A stretch of 64,000 bases of DNA from the NCBI RefSeq assembly GCF_016865525.2, contig NZ_CP075169.1, forward strand, positions 5,456,337 through 5,520,336, given 5' to 3'. Of the stretch, positions 28,412 to 37,242 are shown piece after piece. Position 1 is the first letter of the stretch. Each line of letters starts with the position of its first letter. The notes beneath the pieces are model-generated. The model saw only the letters and a program-made list of their open reading frames with translations. It was not told the origin of the DNA and did not search any database. This DNA comes from Sodalis ligni. GTDB lineage: Bacteria; Pseudomonadota; Gammaproteobacteria; Enterobacterales; Enterobacteriaceae. A program made the position numbers and the translations under genes.

Positions 28412-28696
28412 CTAATGTACAGCCAGCTCCCGGAAGAACGCCGGGTTATCCCGAATAGTCGCCAGAACTTTTGCTGCCAGTCCGGTAGGATTGCGTCGCT
28501 TTGTTTCCCAGCTTTTAATGGTATCAATGCTGGTTCCCAGGACCTTTGCCATCTCACCCTGTGAGACATTGAGTTGTTCTCTGATAGCCTTCACATCGGC
28601 CACTTCATAACTGGTGACCCGTGCAGGCGCTTTAACGCCATTTTTGATTTCAACAGCTTCTTCAAGAGATGCTTTCAGATCGTCAAAAAAGCTCAT
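28412..28696 (-). CDS. Helix-turn-helix antitoxin of a HigBA/NadS-type toxin-antitoxin pair
   Basis: A 94-residue protein. The N terminus MSFFDDLKASLEEAVEIKNG is followed by an Xre-type helix-turn-helix (VKAIREQLNVSQGEMAKVLG, then TSIDTIKSWETKRRNPTG), typical of HigA/NadS antitoxins that bind their own promoter and neutralise a RelE-like toxin. The ATG at 28696 overlaps the end of the toxin frame by 14 bases, so it was made from the same message. The toxin upstream is broken, so the antitoxin may now be a leftover. Confidence 0.8.
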   Translation of the reverse strand: MSFFDDLKASLEEAVEIKNGVKAPARVTSYEVADVKAIREQLNVSQGEMAKVLGTSIDTIKSWETKRRNPTGLAAKVLATIRDNPAFFRELAVH

Positions 28697-29029
28697 GATA
28701 TACCTCATCTTTCAGTAATTTCGTCAGTTTTTTAAGTTCTGCCTTTTCAGCACCCGTCAGGCTGTCTTAGATGTTTTTCGGATAGGCCATAACCAGATAG
28801 ATAACCTCTTCTGTGGCAAGAAAATAAATAACTCTGGCACTCCCGCTTTTACCCTGCGACCCCGTCGCCATTCTGATTTTTCGCAGCCCACCCGTTTTTT
28901 GTATTAAATCGCTTTATCCGGAAATTCGATTAATTCTTTCTGAAGATCCTTCAAGTCATCGTCCGTGGCAATTTGCTTTATCTGCCGGGTAAACATTGCC
29001 GTCTCGATAAACTCTATTGCATGACTCAC
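28683..29029 (-). pseudogene. RelE/HigB-type toxin, inactivated
   Basis: In pieces, the minus strand reads FIETAMFTRQIKQIATDDDL, then after a frame change GLRKIRMATGSQGKSGSARV and IYFLATEEVIYLVMAYPKN, the conserved core of RelE/HigB mRNA interferases. Two lesions are seen: a frame change near 28907-28917 and an in-frame TAA within TCTTAGATG (about 28768-28770). The frame ends inside the antitoxin gene, the usual toxin-first order. A toxin cannot be made from this copy as read. Confidence 0.8.
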
Positions 29030-29199
29030 TTAAATACTCCCTTACTTTTATGATGTACATAGTACACCAACGGGGCTGAATTTTCCAGCAAAAAAATGAG
29101 GGTTTACACACCGCCTGCGTAACATCACTCTTTTCCGGGTAGTGAAAAAAAGTTCGTTACTGTTACGCCGCCATTTTCAAGGGAGAAACCAATACAATG

Positions 29200-29272
29200 G
29201 CCGAGTCAAAGACAATAGTCACTGACTCGGCCTTCAGATTTTATGAACCGCCCCGGTTTCCAGGGGCGGTTC
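29200..29272 (-). terminator. Two hairpins downstream of the porin gene
   Basis: GAACCGCCCC (29245) pairs with GGGGCGGTTC (29263) around eight bases. Next to it GCCGAGTCA (29200) pairs with TGACTCGGC (29223). There is no strong T tract, so these may be a terminator-like end of the minus-strand operon or border repeats of the acquired block. The remaining 29030-29199 holds nothing I recognise. Confidence 0.5.
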
Positions 29273-29303
29273 AGTCAGAGAGAGAAGCAGATTTATCCCA
29301 TGT

Positions 29304-30743
29304 TCAGTCGCCGCCGCCCGGCGAGCTGAGGCCGAACATGCCGCCGAAGTTTATTTGCACGTTGAGCCCATAGACCAGCATGTTCTTGGGCAAGATTGCG
29401 GTTTTCGGCATGCCGGAATTATCCGGGTTGATGATGTACTGGACGTTGGGCATGACGATTACGCCAGGGCTGACATGCCAACCGTAGTTAAGTTCCAAGG
29501 AATACTCATTAGGATCGTTGCTGCCGTGGCCCCCGGCCTTGGCCCGGGAATCGCGCAGGAATGCGGTTTCCTTGTCGGTGAGATTGAACAATGACGCGGA
29601 GAAGCCGATGGTGTCATGCGGCCGCGATGCCATTGGTCCGGTCAGCACGACGCCGCTCAGGAACTGCTGCTTCATGATCTCCTCATCTTCCAGTTGCTGG
29701 ACCACACCGCCAAATACCGCGAGGTTGCGCTTCGAGTCCGCACCGGGCCGCCAGACCACCTTGTCACCGAGCAGATAAACGCCCTTGCGATCCTCGTTCA
29801 CCTTGCGGGCGGTGCCGCCGAAACTCCCCAGCGAACGGCCAGCGGTGTTGTAGTAAGGGTCGGAATGCGATGCGGTACTGATGTAGCCGCCGACCTTAAG
29901 ATCGAAGTTTCCGGGCTTGGTCCAGCCCCACTCCAGCGGCACGGTCACGCCGGTGGACTCGGCAGTGGAGAAGTCCAGGCCGTTACTGGCGGCGGTGCTG
30001 GGATTGACCTCGTATACGCCGGTTTCAATATAAGTATGAGGAGTCGTGCGGTAGCGCATGTTGAGACCCCAGGTGGCCGAGGGCAGCAGGCTGTAGCCGG
30101 ATTCGGAATTGACCAGGCGCGGTACGCCGCAGTTGTCGCCATTTTGAAACTGACAGTTGGTGGGCAGCTTGGCGTAATAAGAGGTGGTACCCAGTCGGCC
30201 GACGACCACATCCAGTCGGTCGTCCAGCAGTTTTTGCTCGAAGGCGAACAGCCCCAGGTGCCAGGCGGGAAATTCGTTCTTGTAGATATTCTGCTGTTTG
30301 GGGAAGGTGCCGGTGACGTCATGACTGAGGCCGGAGCCATAATCTTTGTAGACGGTGAAATGGAAACTGCTGCCACGGGTGCCAATCAGCTTGTCGAGAT
30401 TGAGATCGGCGCCGACGTTGAATTGGCCAACGTTGGTGTGGCCCTGCCCGACGCCGCCGCGGGTGTTGCGGGCATACTGATTGATCAGATTGGCCCGCAG
30501 CAACACGCCCTGGCCGGCCAGTTTTCTCAACGCGGCGCCGGGGTCGGGGGTACCGGGCTCCTGGCTGACGGTTGGCGCAGCGGCCGGTTCCCCCTGTGTG
30601 TCGTTCGGTACTTTCGGTGTATCCGGCGTATCGGCCAGCGCGCCGGGGAGGGAGGCGGATGGCGAAACGGTTGCGGCCAGGGTAGTGTCTTGAATCAAAA
30701 AGCCGAGAATGCTTACTGCCAGAATATTTATTGTCATTTTCAT
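29304..30743 (-). CDS. OprB-type carbohydrate-selective outer membrane porin
   Basis: A 479-residue outer-membrane protein. The signal peptide is ILAVSILGFLIQDTTLAA. A low-complexity Pro/Thr linker (about residues 25-65) precedes the barrel, in which alternating strands such as FHFTVYKDYGSG and WHLGLFAFEQKLLDDRLDVV are typical of OprB, and the end MLVYGLNVQINFGG is a closing strand. The family in pseudomonads lets sugars or small acids cross the outer membrane. The ATG at 30743 is chosen because it opens the signal peptide; a frame 67 codons longer lacks it. It ends an operon with the transporter and two enzyme-like genes upstream, and looks pseudomonad in style. Confidence 0.85.
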   Translation of the reverse strand: MKMTINILAVSILGFLIQDTTLAATVSPSASLPGALADTPDTPKVPNDTQGEPAAAPTVSQEPGTPDPGAALRKLAGQGVLLRANLINQYARNTRGGVGQGHTNVGQFNVGADLNLDKLIGTRGSSFHFTVYKDYGSGLSHDVTGTFPKQQNIYKNEFPAWHLGLFAFEQKLLDDRLDVVVGRLGTTSYYAKLPTNCQFQNGDNCGVPRLVNSESGYSLLPSATWGLNMRYRTTPHTYIETGVYEVNPSTAASNGLDFSTAESTGVTVPLEWGWTKPGNFDLKVGGYISTASHSDPYYNTAGRSLGSFGGTARKVNEDRKGVYLLGDKVVWRPGADSKRNLAVFGGVVQQLEDEEIMKQQFLSGVVLTGPMASRPHDTIGFSASLFNLTDKETAFLRDSRAKAGGHGSNDPNEYSLELNYGWHVSPGVIVMPNVQYIINPDNSGMPKTAILPKNMLVYGLNVQINFGGMFGLSSPGGGD

Positions 30744-30825
30744 GGTGCGTGCCCTTGCCGGTATTGCGCGCAGGTTACCCTTGCGCGTGGCAATCCGGTC
30801 GATGCTGTTGTGATAAATCGGGTGG

Positions 30826-32127
30826 TCAAACTTCGCGGTAACCCGCGTCCAGTTCGCTTTCCAGTTGCCTGCGGTCGATGGCGTTTTCCCATTTGCCCAC
30901 CACGAGGGTCGCCACGCAGTTACCGGTGATATTGGTAAAGACAAACGCCGAGGCGAGGATGCGATGGACGCCGAGGATTAAGGCAATACTGCCGACCGGG
31001 ATCGACTTGGTGGCGGCCAGGGTCATGGCCAGAACCGCGATGGCCGAACCCGCCACGCCGGCGCCGCCCTTGGAGGTGACGAGCAACACGCCCAGCAGCG
31101 ACAGCTGTTGTTCCCAACCCAACGCGGTGCCGGTGGCCTGGGCCAGGAACACCGCGACGGCGGCGAAATACAGGCAGGTCCCGTCGTGGTTGAAGCTGTA
31201 GCCGGTGGGTAGCACCAGCCCGACCACCGACTCTTCGATACCGAGCCGCTTGAGTTTGCCGATCAGTTGCGGGAACACGCTTTCCCCGGAGTTGGTGCCA
31301 ATCACCAGGATCAACTCTTCACGGATGTAACGCATCAGCTTGAGCAGGCTGAAACCGGCGTACCAGGCGACCGGCGCCAGCGCGATGAGGAAGAAGATCG
31401 CGCAGGTCAGGTAGAACTCCCCCACCAACGCCGCCAGGGGCACCAGCGACTTGAGGCCGAATTTGGCGACCGTAAAGGCAATGGCGCCGAAAGCGGCGAT
31501 GGGGGCCAGTTTCATCGCCAGGCGGATCACCCAGAACAGAGACTGGGATACGGTGTCGACCATGTTCAGCACCGGTTGCGCCTTATCCCCCATAGAGGCC
31601 AGGCCACAGGCGAACAGCACCGAGAACACCAGAATCTGCAGGATTTCGCCCCGGGCGAACGCACCGATGGCGCTCTCCGGTACCAGGTTGAGCATGAACT
31701 CGCCCATACTCATGTGCGAAGCGGGGTGCGCCGCTTCACCGGCGGTTCGCAACAGCGCGGGGTCGATGTTCATTCCGACACCCGGCTTGAGAACGTTGAT
31801 GGTCACCAGGCCGATCACCAGAGCGATGCTGGTGACCACCTCGAAATAGACGATGGCCTTGATCGCGATACGACCGACCTTGCCCAGATCACGGACGCTG
31901 GCGATACCGTGGGTGACCGTGCAGAAGATGATCAGTCCGACCACCATCTGGATAAGACGGATGAACACATCGCCAAGCGGCTTGAGCGTCTGGCCGATGT
32001 CGGGCGCCAGGGCGCCTACCGCAATGCCAAGGACCATGCCGACCAGCACTTGAAAAGTCAGGTCTTCGTAGAAACGGCGCGTACGCTGGGTACCCAGGAC
32101 GGCGCTGGGAGAAATGTTACGAGTCAT
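30826..32127 (-). CDS. Dicarboxylate/amino acid:cation symporter (DctA-type)
   Basis: A 433-residue inner-membrane symporter that would import C4-dicarboxylates or related acids with Na+ or H+. Characteristic regions are FIRLIQMVVGLIIFCTVTHG, the TM7 motif LILVIGTNSGESVFPQL, LPTGYSFNHDGTCLYFAAVA and SKGGAGVAGSAIAVLAMTLA. DctA itself is about 430 residues. The next gene downstream is the porin, the next upstream a decarboxylase-like protein, so the transporter likely carries their substrate. No DctB/DctD regulators are nearby; a LysR gene is divergent. Confidence 0.9.
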   Translation of the reverse strand: MTRNISPSAVLGTQRTRRFYEDLTFQVLVGMVLGIAVGALAPDIGQTLKPLGDVFIRLIQMVVGLIIFCTVTHGIASVRDLGKVGRIAIKAIVYFEVVTSIALVIGLVTINVLKPGVGMNIDPALLRTAGEAAHPASHMSMGEFMLNLVPESAIGAFARGEILQILVFSVLFACGLASMGDKAQPVLNMVDTVSQSLFWVIRLAMKLAPIAAFGAIAFTVAKFGLKSLVPLAALVGEFYLTCAIFFLIALAPVAWYAGFSLLKLMRYIREELILVIGTNSGESVFPQLIGKLKRLGIEESVVGLVLPTGYSFNHDGTCLYFAAVAVFLAQATGTALGWEQQLSLLGVLLVTSKGGAGVAGSAIAVLAMTLAATKSIPVGSIALILGVHRILASAFVFTNITGNCVATLVVGKWENAIDRRQLESELDAGYREV

Positions 32128-32167
32128 AGTGGACTCCAGAATAATAGGTGAGATGGCCGGGAGCTGC

Positions 32168-33076
32168 TTAATCGGCGTCGCTGCCCAGCAGCTTGCGCGC
32201 TGGATCGAACACGTCTTTCAGGCTCAAACGTCGGGGTAACAGCCCCTGTGCCATACACGCATCAATGGTGAAGTCGAGAGCACCGGCCAGGCTTTCGAAA
32301 CCGAACAAGGTCGGACTCAATGTCTTGGCTTCGCCCGTAGCGGGAGTACTACGCCGGTCGGCTTCCCGCAGCAGCGCAAAGGCATGTCGAATGGCATCCG
32401 GCTGCCGTGCGCAAGCATCGGCACTCGCCACCACCATATGGTTGATCGGCATGAAATGATGCCTGTGCCACCAGGCCAGATCCCGGTCTCCTGCGTTCTT
32501 GATGACCGCAATGTATTCTTCACCCGAGGGCAAGTCATTGCCCAGGATCGCCGCGTCCACGTCGCCGTCGCGCAACATCTGCAACGAGCCCTTCGTGCCG
32601 GGGATCTGTTCGACAAATCCGGGGTTCCGGTACTGTTCAACGTGCGCCGGGTCGTGGGTTATCCACCGCACTTTGGCGATGTCCAGTCCAACATCCTCGG
32701 CCAGGTGCGCCCGAACCCACATGCCGGTGGTCTGGGTATAAGCACGCACGCCAATGCGCTTACCGGCCAAATCAGTCTCGGCCGGTACGCCGTTGGGGCC
32801 ATAACCAATCAGGCAGCCGCGCTGAAAGCGAGAAGCGACCACGGCGGGTAACAGCACCACCGGACGGCCATAGGCAATGGCTTGCAACGCGGTGACCACG
32901 GCTAATTCGCACAAATCATAGGCCTGGTCACGGACCATGGGCGCGAAGGCCTTGTGCACCACGCCAACGTTCTGGAAGTCCAGGCGTATGGCGGGATCGG
33001 TTAGTTCGCCGGAATGCAGTGCCGCCGTATGCGGATAGTGGCCGAGTACGGTACGTAAAGTTGTCGCAGTATTCAT
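32168..33076 (-). CDS. Periplasmic-binding-like fold protein, 4,5-dihydroxyphthalate decarboxylase-like
   Basis: A 302-residue protein without signal peptide. Regions such as AYDLCELAVVTALQAIAYGR, LAGKRIGVRAYTQTTGMWVR and GDVDAAILGNDLPSGEEY resemble the family that includes 4,5-dihydroxyphthalate decarboxylase, a periplasmic-binding fold reused as an enzyme. In aromatic degradation that enzyme removes one carboxylate to give protocatechuate. The lack of a secretion signal argues against a binding protein. Its start overlaps the stop of the amidohydrolase gene by one base. The exact substrate cannot be read from the sequence. Confidence 0.6.
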   Translation of the reverse strand: MNTATTLRTVLGHYPHTAALHSGELTDPAIRLDFQNVGVVHKAFAPMVRDQAYDLCELAVVTALQAIAYGRPVVLLPAVVASRFQRGCLIGYGPNGVPAETDLAGKRIGVRAYTQTTGMWVRAHLAEDVGLDIAKVRWITHDPAHVEQYRNPGFVEQIPGTKGSLQMLRDGDVDAAILGNDLPSGEEYIAVIKNAGDRDLAWWHRHHFMPINHMVVASADACARQPDAIRHAFALLREADRRSTPATGEAKTLSPTLFGFESLAGALDFTIDACMAQGLLPRRLSLKDVFDPARKLLGSDAD

Positions 33077-33933
33077 CAGCGTTGCTCCGTCGAGGCGAAC
33101 GGATACAGGCGCCGGGCGGTACCGCCGGCGATGGCTTGCCGATCTTGCACCGACAATCCGCCCAGTACCTCGCGAGCAGTGTCAGCCAACTCGGCCAGCG
33201 TGCCCGCCGCCGCGGGGAAATTTGAGCCCCAGGCGATATGGTCGGCGCCGAACGCGGCGATGATCGTGCGCAGGAAGTCGATGGGGGTCGACTTGCCTTC
33301 GGCGGCGGCGGCCAGGGTGCGGTTGGTCAATTTCAGATGAACGCCCGGAAAAGCCGCCAGTGCGAGCAGAGCGTCGGCCGCCTGGTACGGGGCGCCGGCG
33401 GAAAGCACCGGACGCGCGCAATGGTCGAGCAGCACAATCGCCTTGGGGAAGCGTTCAAGCAGACTGCGCAGGGCAGGAATGCCTTCCATGGTCATTTGCA
33501 GACACACCGGAATGGCATGCGCCTCGGCCCAGGCCCAGGCCGGATAAGAATCAACGTGGCCCAACCAGTCGCCCTGGCCGGGCATGGTGCTGCCGGTGGT
33601 GAACAACCGAAAGCCCGACAGACCCTGTTCCTGCCAGTAAATAATCTTATCCACCGCATCGGCGGCGAGCGCATCCAGTGAATACACGCCAACCAGGCGG
33701 TCACGGTGTGCCCGCACGGTGTCGGCGACATAGCGGTTATCGTGACCGTAGACGGTCGAGGCCTGGACTACCACGGCCTGTTCGATGTCGGCGGCGTCCA
33801 TCGCGCGCAACAGGCTGTCGGCATCCACCGGACGAGCCTGCGACCATTGCGACTGATGCCCGCCGATGGGGTCAGTGGGATAATGCTTGTTGTCGGGAGA
33901 GATTACATGGGTATGGGTATCTAGCAGCTTCAT
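33076..33933 (-). CDS. Amidohydrolase-2 family TIM-barrel metal-dependent hydrolase
   Basis: A 285-residue barrel protein beginning MKLLDTHTHVISPDN, with the family HxH metal motif THTH. AVVVQASTVYGHDNRYVAD, AIVLLDHCARP (metal-ligand His) and GADHIAWGSNFPAAAGT (Asp/Asn end of the barrel) follow. Members include 2-pyrone-4,6-dicarboxylate lactonase and gamma-resorcylate-type decarboxylases. In E. coli-type lactonases the corresponding late motif is GSDWP; here it is GSNFP, so the catalytic Asp position should be checked. First gene of the minus-strand operon, divergent from the LysR gene. Confidence 0.75.
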   Translation of the reverse strand: MKLLDTHTHVISPDNKHYPTDPIGGHQSQWSQARPVDADSLLRAMDAADIEQAVVVQASTVYGHDNRYVADTVRAHRDRLVGVYSLDALAADAVDKIIYWQEQGLSGFRLFTTGSTMPGQGDWLGHVDSYPAWAWAEAHAIPVCLQMTMEGIPALRSLLERFPKAIVLLDHCARPVLSAGAPYQAADALLALAAFPGVHLKLTNRTLAAAAEGKSTPIDFLRTIIAAFGADHIAWGSNFPAAAGTLAELADTAREVLGGLSVQDRQAIAGGTARRLYPFASTEQR

Positions 33934-34096
33934 AGGTGCCTCGTTCTTGTAGGGTGACAGAGATATCCGGATTAACTATTGATCGAGTTATTTTATTTTC
34001 ACTAGCGCTTCGGATATCCTCAGACTATATATGGATGTATTTGAGAGAGAAAATTCGAATTACGCTCCGGCTATTGAATTTGGCTAACGAATAAAA

Positions 34097-35314
34097 ATGA
34101 CTCAAGCTTATTCACTCAACCTGCGACACCTCGGCGCCCTGCTTGCGGTGGCGGCGACAGGTAATATCAGCGGCGCGGCGAAGACGGTCAATTTATCGCA
34201 ACCGGCACTGGCCCAGGCCATCAGTAAGATTGAACAGACACTCGGCGTAAGCCTGTTCGAGCGCCGTCCGGGTGGAGTGACCATTACCGACGCCGGCACC
34301 GGTTTCATCATCCGTACCGAGCGGGCCCTCGCCTACCTGGCCAGCGGCGTGCGGCAAATCCGTCGCGGCTCCGGCAAACCGGTGTTAATGAAGCTGGACC
34401 AGCGGGTGACCATGAGCCAGCTGCGCGCGCTGGTGTCGGTAGTCGGCGCCGGCAGTTATGCTGTCGCGGCGAGGCAACTGGACATCTCCGTACCTTCGCT
34501 GCACCGGGCGATGCGTGAATTGCAGGAGACCGTTGAAATCCCTTTACTGGAGCGCACGGGCAGAGCGATCCGACCTACGGCGCCGGCGGGTCAGTTGGTG
34601 CACTACGTGCGCCTGATGCTGGCGGAACTGCGGGCCGGTATCGACGAAATCGCCACCCGCAACCAGGGTCTGAGCGGCACGCTGCGCATCGGCGTGTTGC
34701 CCGTGGCCCGCTCCTACTTCCTGTCCAGGGTATTGGCCGGATTCTGTACCCAGTGGCCGGCCGCCTCAGTGGAGATTGTCGAAGGGCCGCATGCCGAGTT
34801 ACTGAGCCACCTGCGTCAGGGGGATGTGGACTTACTGATCGGTTCGCAACGCGAGTGGGTCCCCACCCATGACGTGACCCAGGAAGCGTTGTTTGATGAC
34901 GAACTGGTGATCGTTGGCCGTACCGGACATCCGCTGCATGGCAAAACACCCCTGACCACAGCCGACCTGCTGGATCATCACTGGGTGATGCCGGCGCCAG
35001 GCACGCCGATGCGGGTGCACTGGGAACGCATGTTCGCCGTGCGCGGACAAACCCCACCGATCCTGCGGGTGCAATGCGGGTCTGTGACAATTAAACGCGG
35101 CATGATGCTGGAAGGCGACTGGCTGACGCTGATGTCGCGGGATCAATTCCGTCTGGAAAGCCAGGCTGGACAACTGGCGGAAATCGGATCGCCCGGCGCG
35201 GACTTCTGGAGAACTATCGCCCTGACACGCCGGAACGATTGGCGTCCTACTGCACTGCAGGCCACCTTTATCGAGCTGTTGAGATCGGTGGCTGCACAGA
35301 TGCGGCGCCCTTAG
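34097..35314 (+). CDS. LysR-family regulator with two N-terminal winged-helix domains
   Basis: A 405-residue regulator, longer than the usual 300. Residues 5-65 (LRHLGALLAVAATGNISGAA, then QPALAQAISKIEQTLGVSLF) form a LysR helix-turn-helix. A second one follows at about residues 100-160 (MSQLRALVSVVGAGSYAVAA, then PSLHRAMRELQETVEIPLLE). The effector domain (LRIGVLPVARSYFLSRVLAG onward) is single and complete. It is divergent from the amidohydrolase-to-porin operon across 160 bases and probably controls it in response to the pathway substrate. Tandem DNA-binding domains are uncommon in this family. Confidence 0.88.
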   Translation: MTQAYSLNLRHLGALLAVAATGNISGAAKTVNLSQPALAQAISKIEQTLGVSLFERRPGGVTITDAGTGFIIRTERALAYLASGVRQIRRGSGKPVLMKLDQRVTMSQLRALVSVVGAGSYAVAARQLDISVPSLHRAMRELQETVEIPLLERTGRAIRPTAPAGQLVHYVRLMLAELRAGIDEIATRNQGLSGTLRIGVLPVARSYFLSRVLAGFCTQWPAASVEIVEGPHAELLSHLRQGDVDLLIGSQREWVPTHDVTQEALFDDELVIVGRTGHPLHGKTPLTTADLLDHHWVMPAPGTPMRVHWERMFAVRGQTPPILRVQCGSVTIKRGMMLEGDWLTLMSRDQFRLESQAGQLAEIGSPGADFWRTIALTRRNDWRPTALQATFIELLRSVAAQMRRP

Positions 35315-35505
35315 GAGGGTGTGATTTATAGATATTCAACTCAAGCGCTTGGCAATCACACTTAATTAGGGGTGCCAGCATCGTTGACAGTGAGCAAATA
35401 CTTCAAATTGACAGCCATAACCTTATAAGCGGTTCAAGCCCAAAAGTTGCACAACTTTCCGATTTAACGTACTATTATTTTAAGGAAATCGAAAAGGAGA
35501 TGTTT

Positions 35506-36195
35506 ATGGCTGCGGTCATTGAAAAACGAAACATTAACGATCGTTCCTCCGATAAACAAATTTATCAGGATAGCGGCACGCCAGCAGCACGCCTGCAAAA
35601 TTTTATTCAGGAGTTGGCGGACGACGTGCGTTCAGGCAATACCCAAATCAGTCAGGCCAGCATGGCTCATACCGATGCTATTTTTGCCCTTGATGCCATT
35701 ATTGAATACATGAAAAACCGTGCGATCAGCAGTATGACCACAGAAAAAAACCGACAACTGCGCCGGTTGCATAGTAAAGCCCTCTTTCTTCAGACGCTGG
35801 AAAAAGACGGCGGCGTGTATAATTCAGCTCAGGCCGCGGAGATCCTGGGCAAAACCAAAACCACCGTCAGAAACTGGAAAGATGCTGGCCAACTGCTCGC
35901 CCTGGAGATTGACGGTGAGTTTTACTATCCGGTGTTCCAGTTCACCGAAGCAGAAGCTATATCAGATAAAGGCGTGCTCAAAGGCGTACCTGAACTGCTC
36001 AAAGACCTGGTGGGATTTAGTGACCGGATGCGGTATTCCTTTTTTATGGAGGAACGCAATACCGTGCTGAATGGTCTGATCCCGGCAGGCCGGGTTTTCA
36101 CCATTGCTGAAATACTGAAAAACAAACCGGATCAAGAGTTAATGGCGGAGCTCCATCGACTCGCGCGCGTCTACGGAACGCAGGATGTGGCGTAA
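35506..36195 (+). CDS. ParS/MbcA-like DNA-binding protein, probable antitoxin
   Basis: A 229-residue protein. After an N-terminal helical region (residues 20-90), NSAQAAEILGKTKTTVRNWK is an excisionase-like helix-turn-helix, followed by GQLLALEIDGEFYYPVFQF, the LLA...YP.WQF-like signature of ParS-type antitoxins whose partners are RES proteins. The C terminus (ERNTVLNGLIPAGRVFTIAE) resembles the toxin-binding region. The start at 35506 is chosen since AAGGAG lies six bases upstream; the ATG at 35500 overlaps the ribosome site. A RES-like gene is convergent, 32 bases away. The assignment is by pattern and not certain. Confidence 0.6.
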   Translation: MAAVIEKRNINDRSSDKQIYQDSGTPAARLQNFIQELADDVRSGNTQISQASMAHTDAIFALDAIIEYMKNRAISSMTTEKNRQLRRLHSKALFLQTLEKDGGVYNSAQAAEILGKTKTTVRNWKDAGQLLALEIDGEFYYPVFQFTEAEAISDKGVLKGVPELLKDLVGFSDRMRYSFFMEERNTVLNGLIPAGRVFTIAEILKNKPDQELMAELHRLARVYGTQDVA

Positions 36196-36203
36196 TGGCG
36201 TCA

Positions 36204-36226
36204 TAAAGAGGGCACGTCCCCTTTTT
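36204..36226. terminator. Hairpin between the convergent ParS-like and RES-like genes
   Basis: AAAGAGGG pairs with CCCCTTTT around CACGT and is followed by T on the plus strand and preceded by A, so it could stop transcription from both sides. Confidence 0.55.
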
Positions 36227-36227
36227 A

Positions 36228-36935
36228 TTATTCTTCAACCGGAATACCCAGTTCAACAAACAAAATGTCAGCGGCTTCCTGACCTTGGTGAGTAAATTGA
36301 CTGAGAGAGGTTTGGACACGGGTCGTGGCCATACCGGCTCCGGCAGGATCATCATGCCACAACACCAGACAGGGTTCACCGGTAACGTTCGACAGAAATG
36401 ACATCCCATCGAATCCTACTGAATGAACTTTTTGAGCCAGCAATTGAGTGACGATACGCGTCGCCGTAGTGACGTCATGGAGTTTCACATTGCTTTTACT
36501 CATCAGCTCATTGACCAGCAAAATATTGACGTCTTTTACAACGACTATAGTACCCATAAAATAATTATTGAGGTCCGACTCTTTGAGCCCTATTTTGTTC
36601 TGAAACACTTCTTTAATTGCTGTCTTGGGAGTATAAGCCAAATACATCGACCCGTTTACTCCGTCATTAAGACTGTAACGATAATCTTTACCGTTACGAT
36701 TGAAAAAAACATTGCTTCCACCATAGCCACCCAGTTGGAGCCGAAAAGCCTTCGTTCCTGCAGCGACCGCCCTACCGCAATCACGAAGCAAACCATCCTT
36801 CAGTTGCTCAATTTTCGTATAAGCAACCTCATCTTGTTCATTCTTGCCTGCGTTTACGGCAGTTTCAGTCGGCGTATTCATGTTCACATCATCGTTTGAA
36901 TTTCCCCTGTTTTGATTAGCATTAAAATCCTCCAT
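36228..36935 (-). CDS. RES-domain-like protein, possible NAD-degrading toxin
   Basis: A 235-residue protein. The first 35-40 residues are Asn/Asp/Glu-rich and probably disordered. KAFRLQLGGYGG (Arg near the start of the fold), GSMYLAYTPKTAIKEVFQNK (the Y...S/T...E pattern) and VGFDGMSFLSNVTGEPCLVL correspond to the three conserved blocks of RES domains, which in known systems are NAD phosphorylases kept in check by a ParS/Xre antitoxin. The identification is by motif, and the sequence is divergent. The start is uncertain; Met19 (MNTPTETAVNAG) is an alternative. The gene is convergent with the ParS-like gene, not in operon. Confidence 0.5.
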   Translation of the reverse strand: MEDFNANQNRGNSNDDVNMNTPTETAVNAGKNEQDEVAYTKIEQLKDGLLRDCGRAVAAGTKAFRLQLGGYGGSNVFFNRNGKDYRYSLNDGVNGSMYLAYTPKTAIKEVFQNKIGLKESDLNNYFMGTIVVVKDVNILLVNELMSKSNVKLHDVTTATRIVTQLLAQKVHSVGFDGMSFLSNVTGEPCLVLWHDDPAGAGMATTRVQTSLSQFTHQGQEAADILFVELGIPVEE

Positions 36936-37242
36936 AATTTTTGTACTTGTACATATAAGCTATGGGCTTAATCTCCACATTTCTGAGTTTATACGCAGTA
37001 GTAACCATAACGGACAATGTTACACATCGGGTATATTGGCAGGATTGAATGAGGATAAACCATTAGCCAATGGCTAGCAAATACAGAAATCTAAAGGTAG
37101 TTAAGAAATATATTATGAGGTTACGAAACCTGTTGATCTTCGCTTGATAATAAATATTTGAGTCACAACAGTCTTTGCATGTGTTCGGTTCTCCGGCTTA
37201 ATATTAAAAAACCAATTATAGATTACAATTTTCCACAATATG
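36936..37242. other. AT-rich intergenic DNA, nothing recognised
   Basis: No open frame with protein-like content and no hairpin with a T tract. It probably contains the promoter of the RES-like gene near 36940-36990. Confidence 0.5.

Noticed and set aside
29616..30929. Long plus-strand open frame opposite the porin gene
   Set aside because: Shadow frame; the minus strand carries the signal peptide and beta-barrel sequence.
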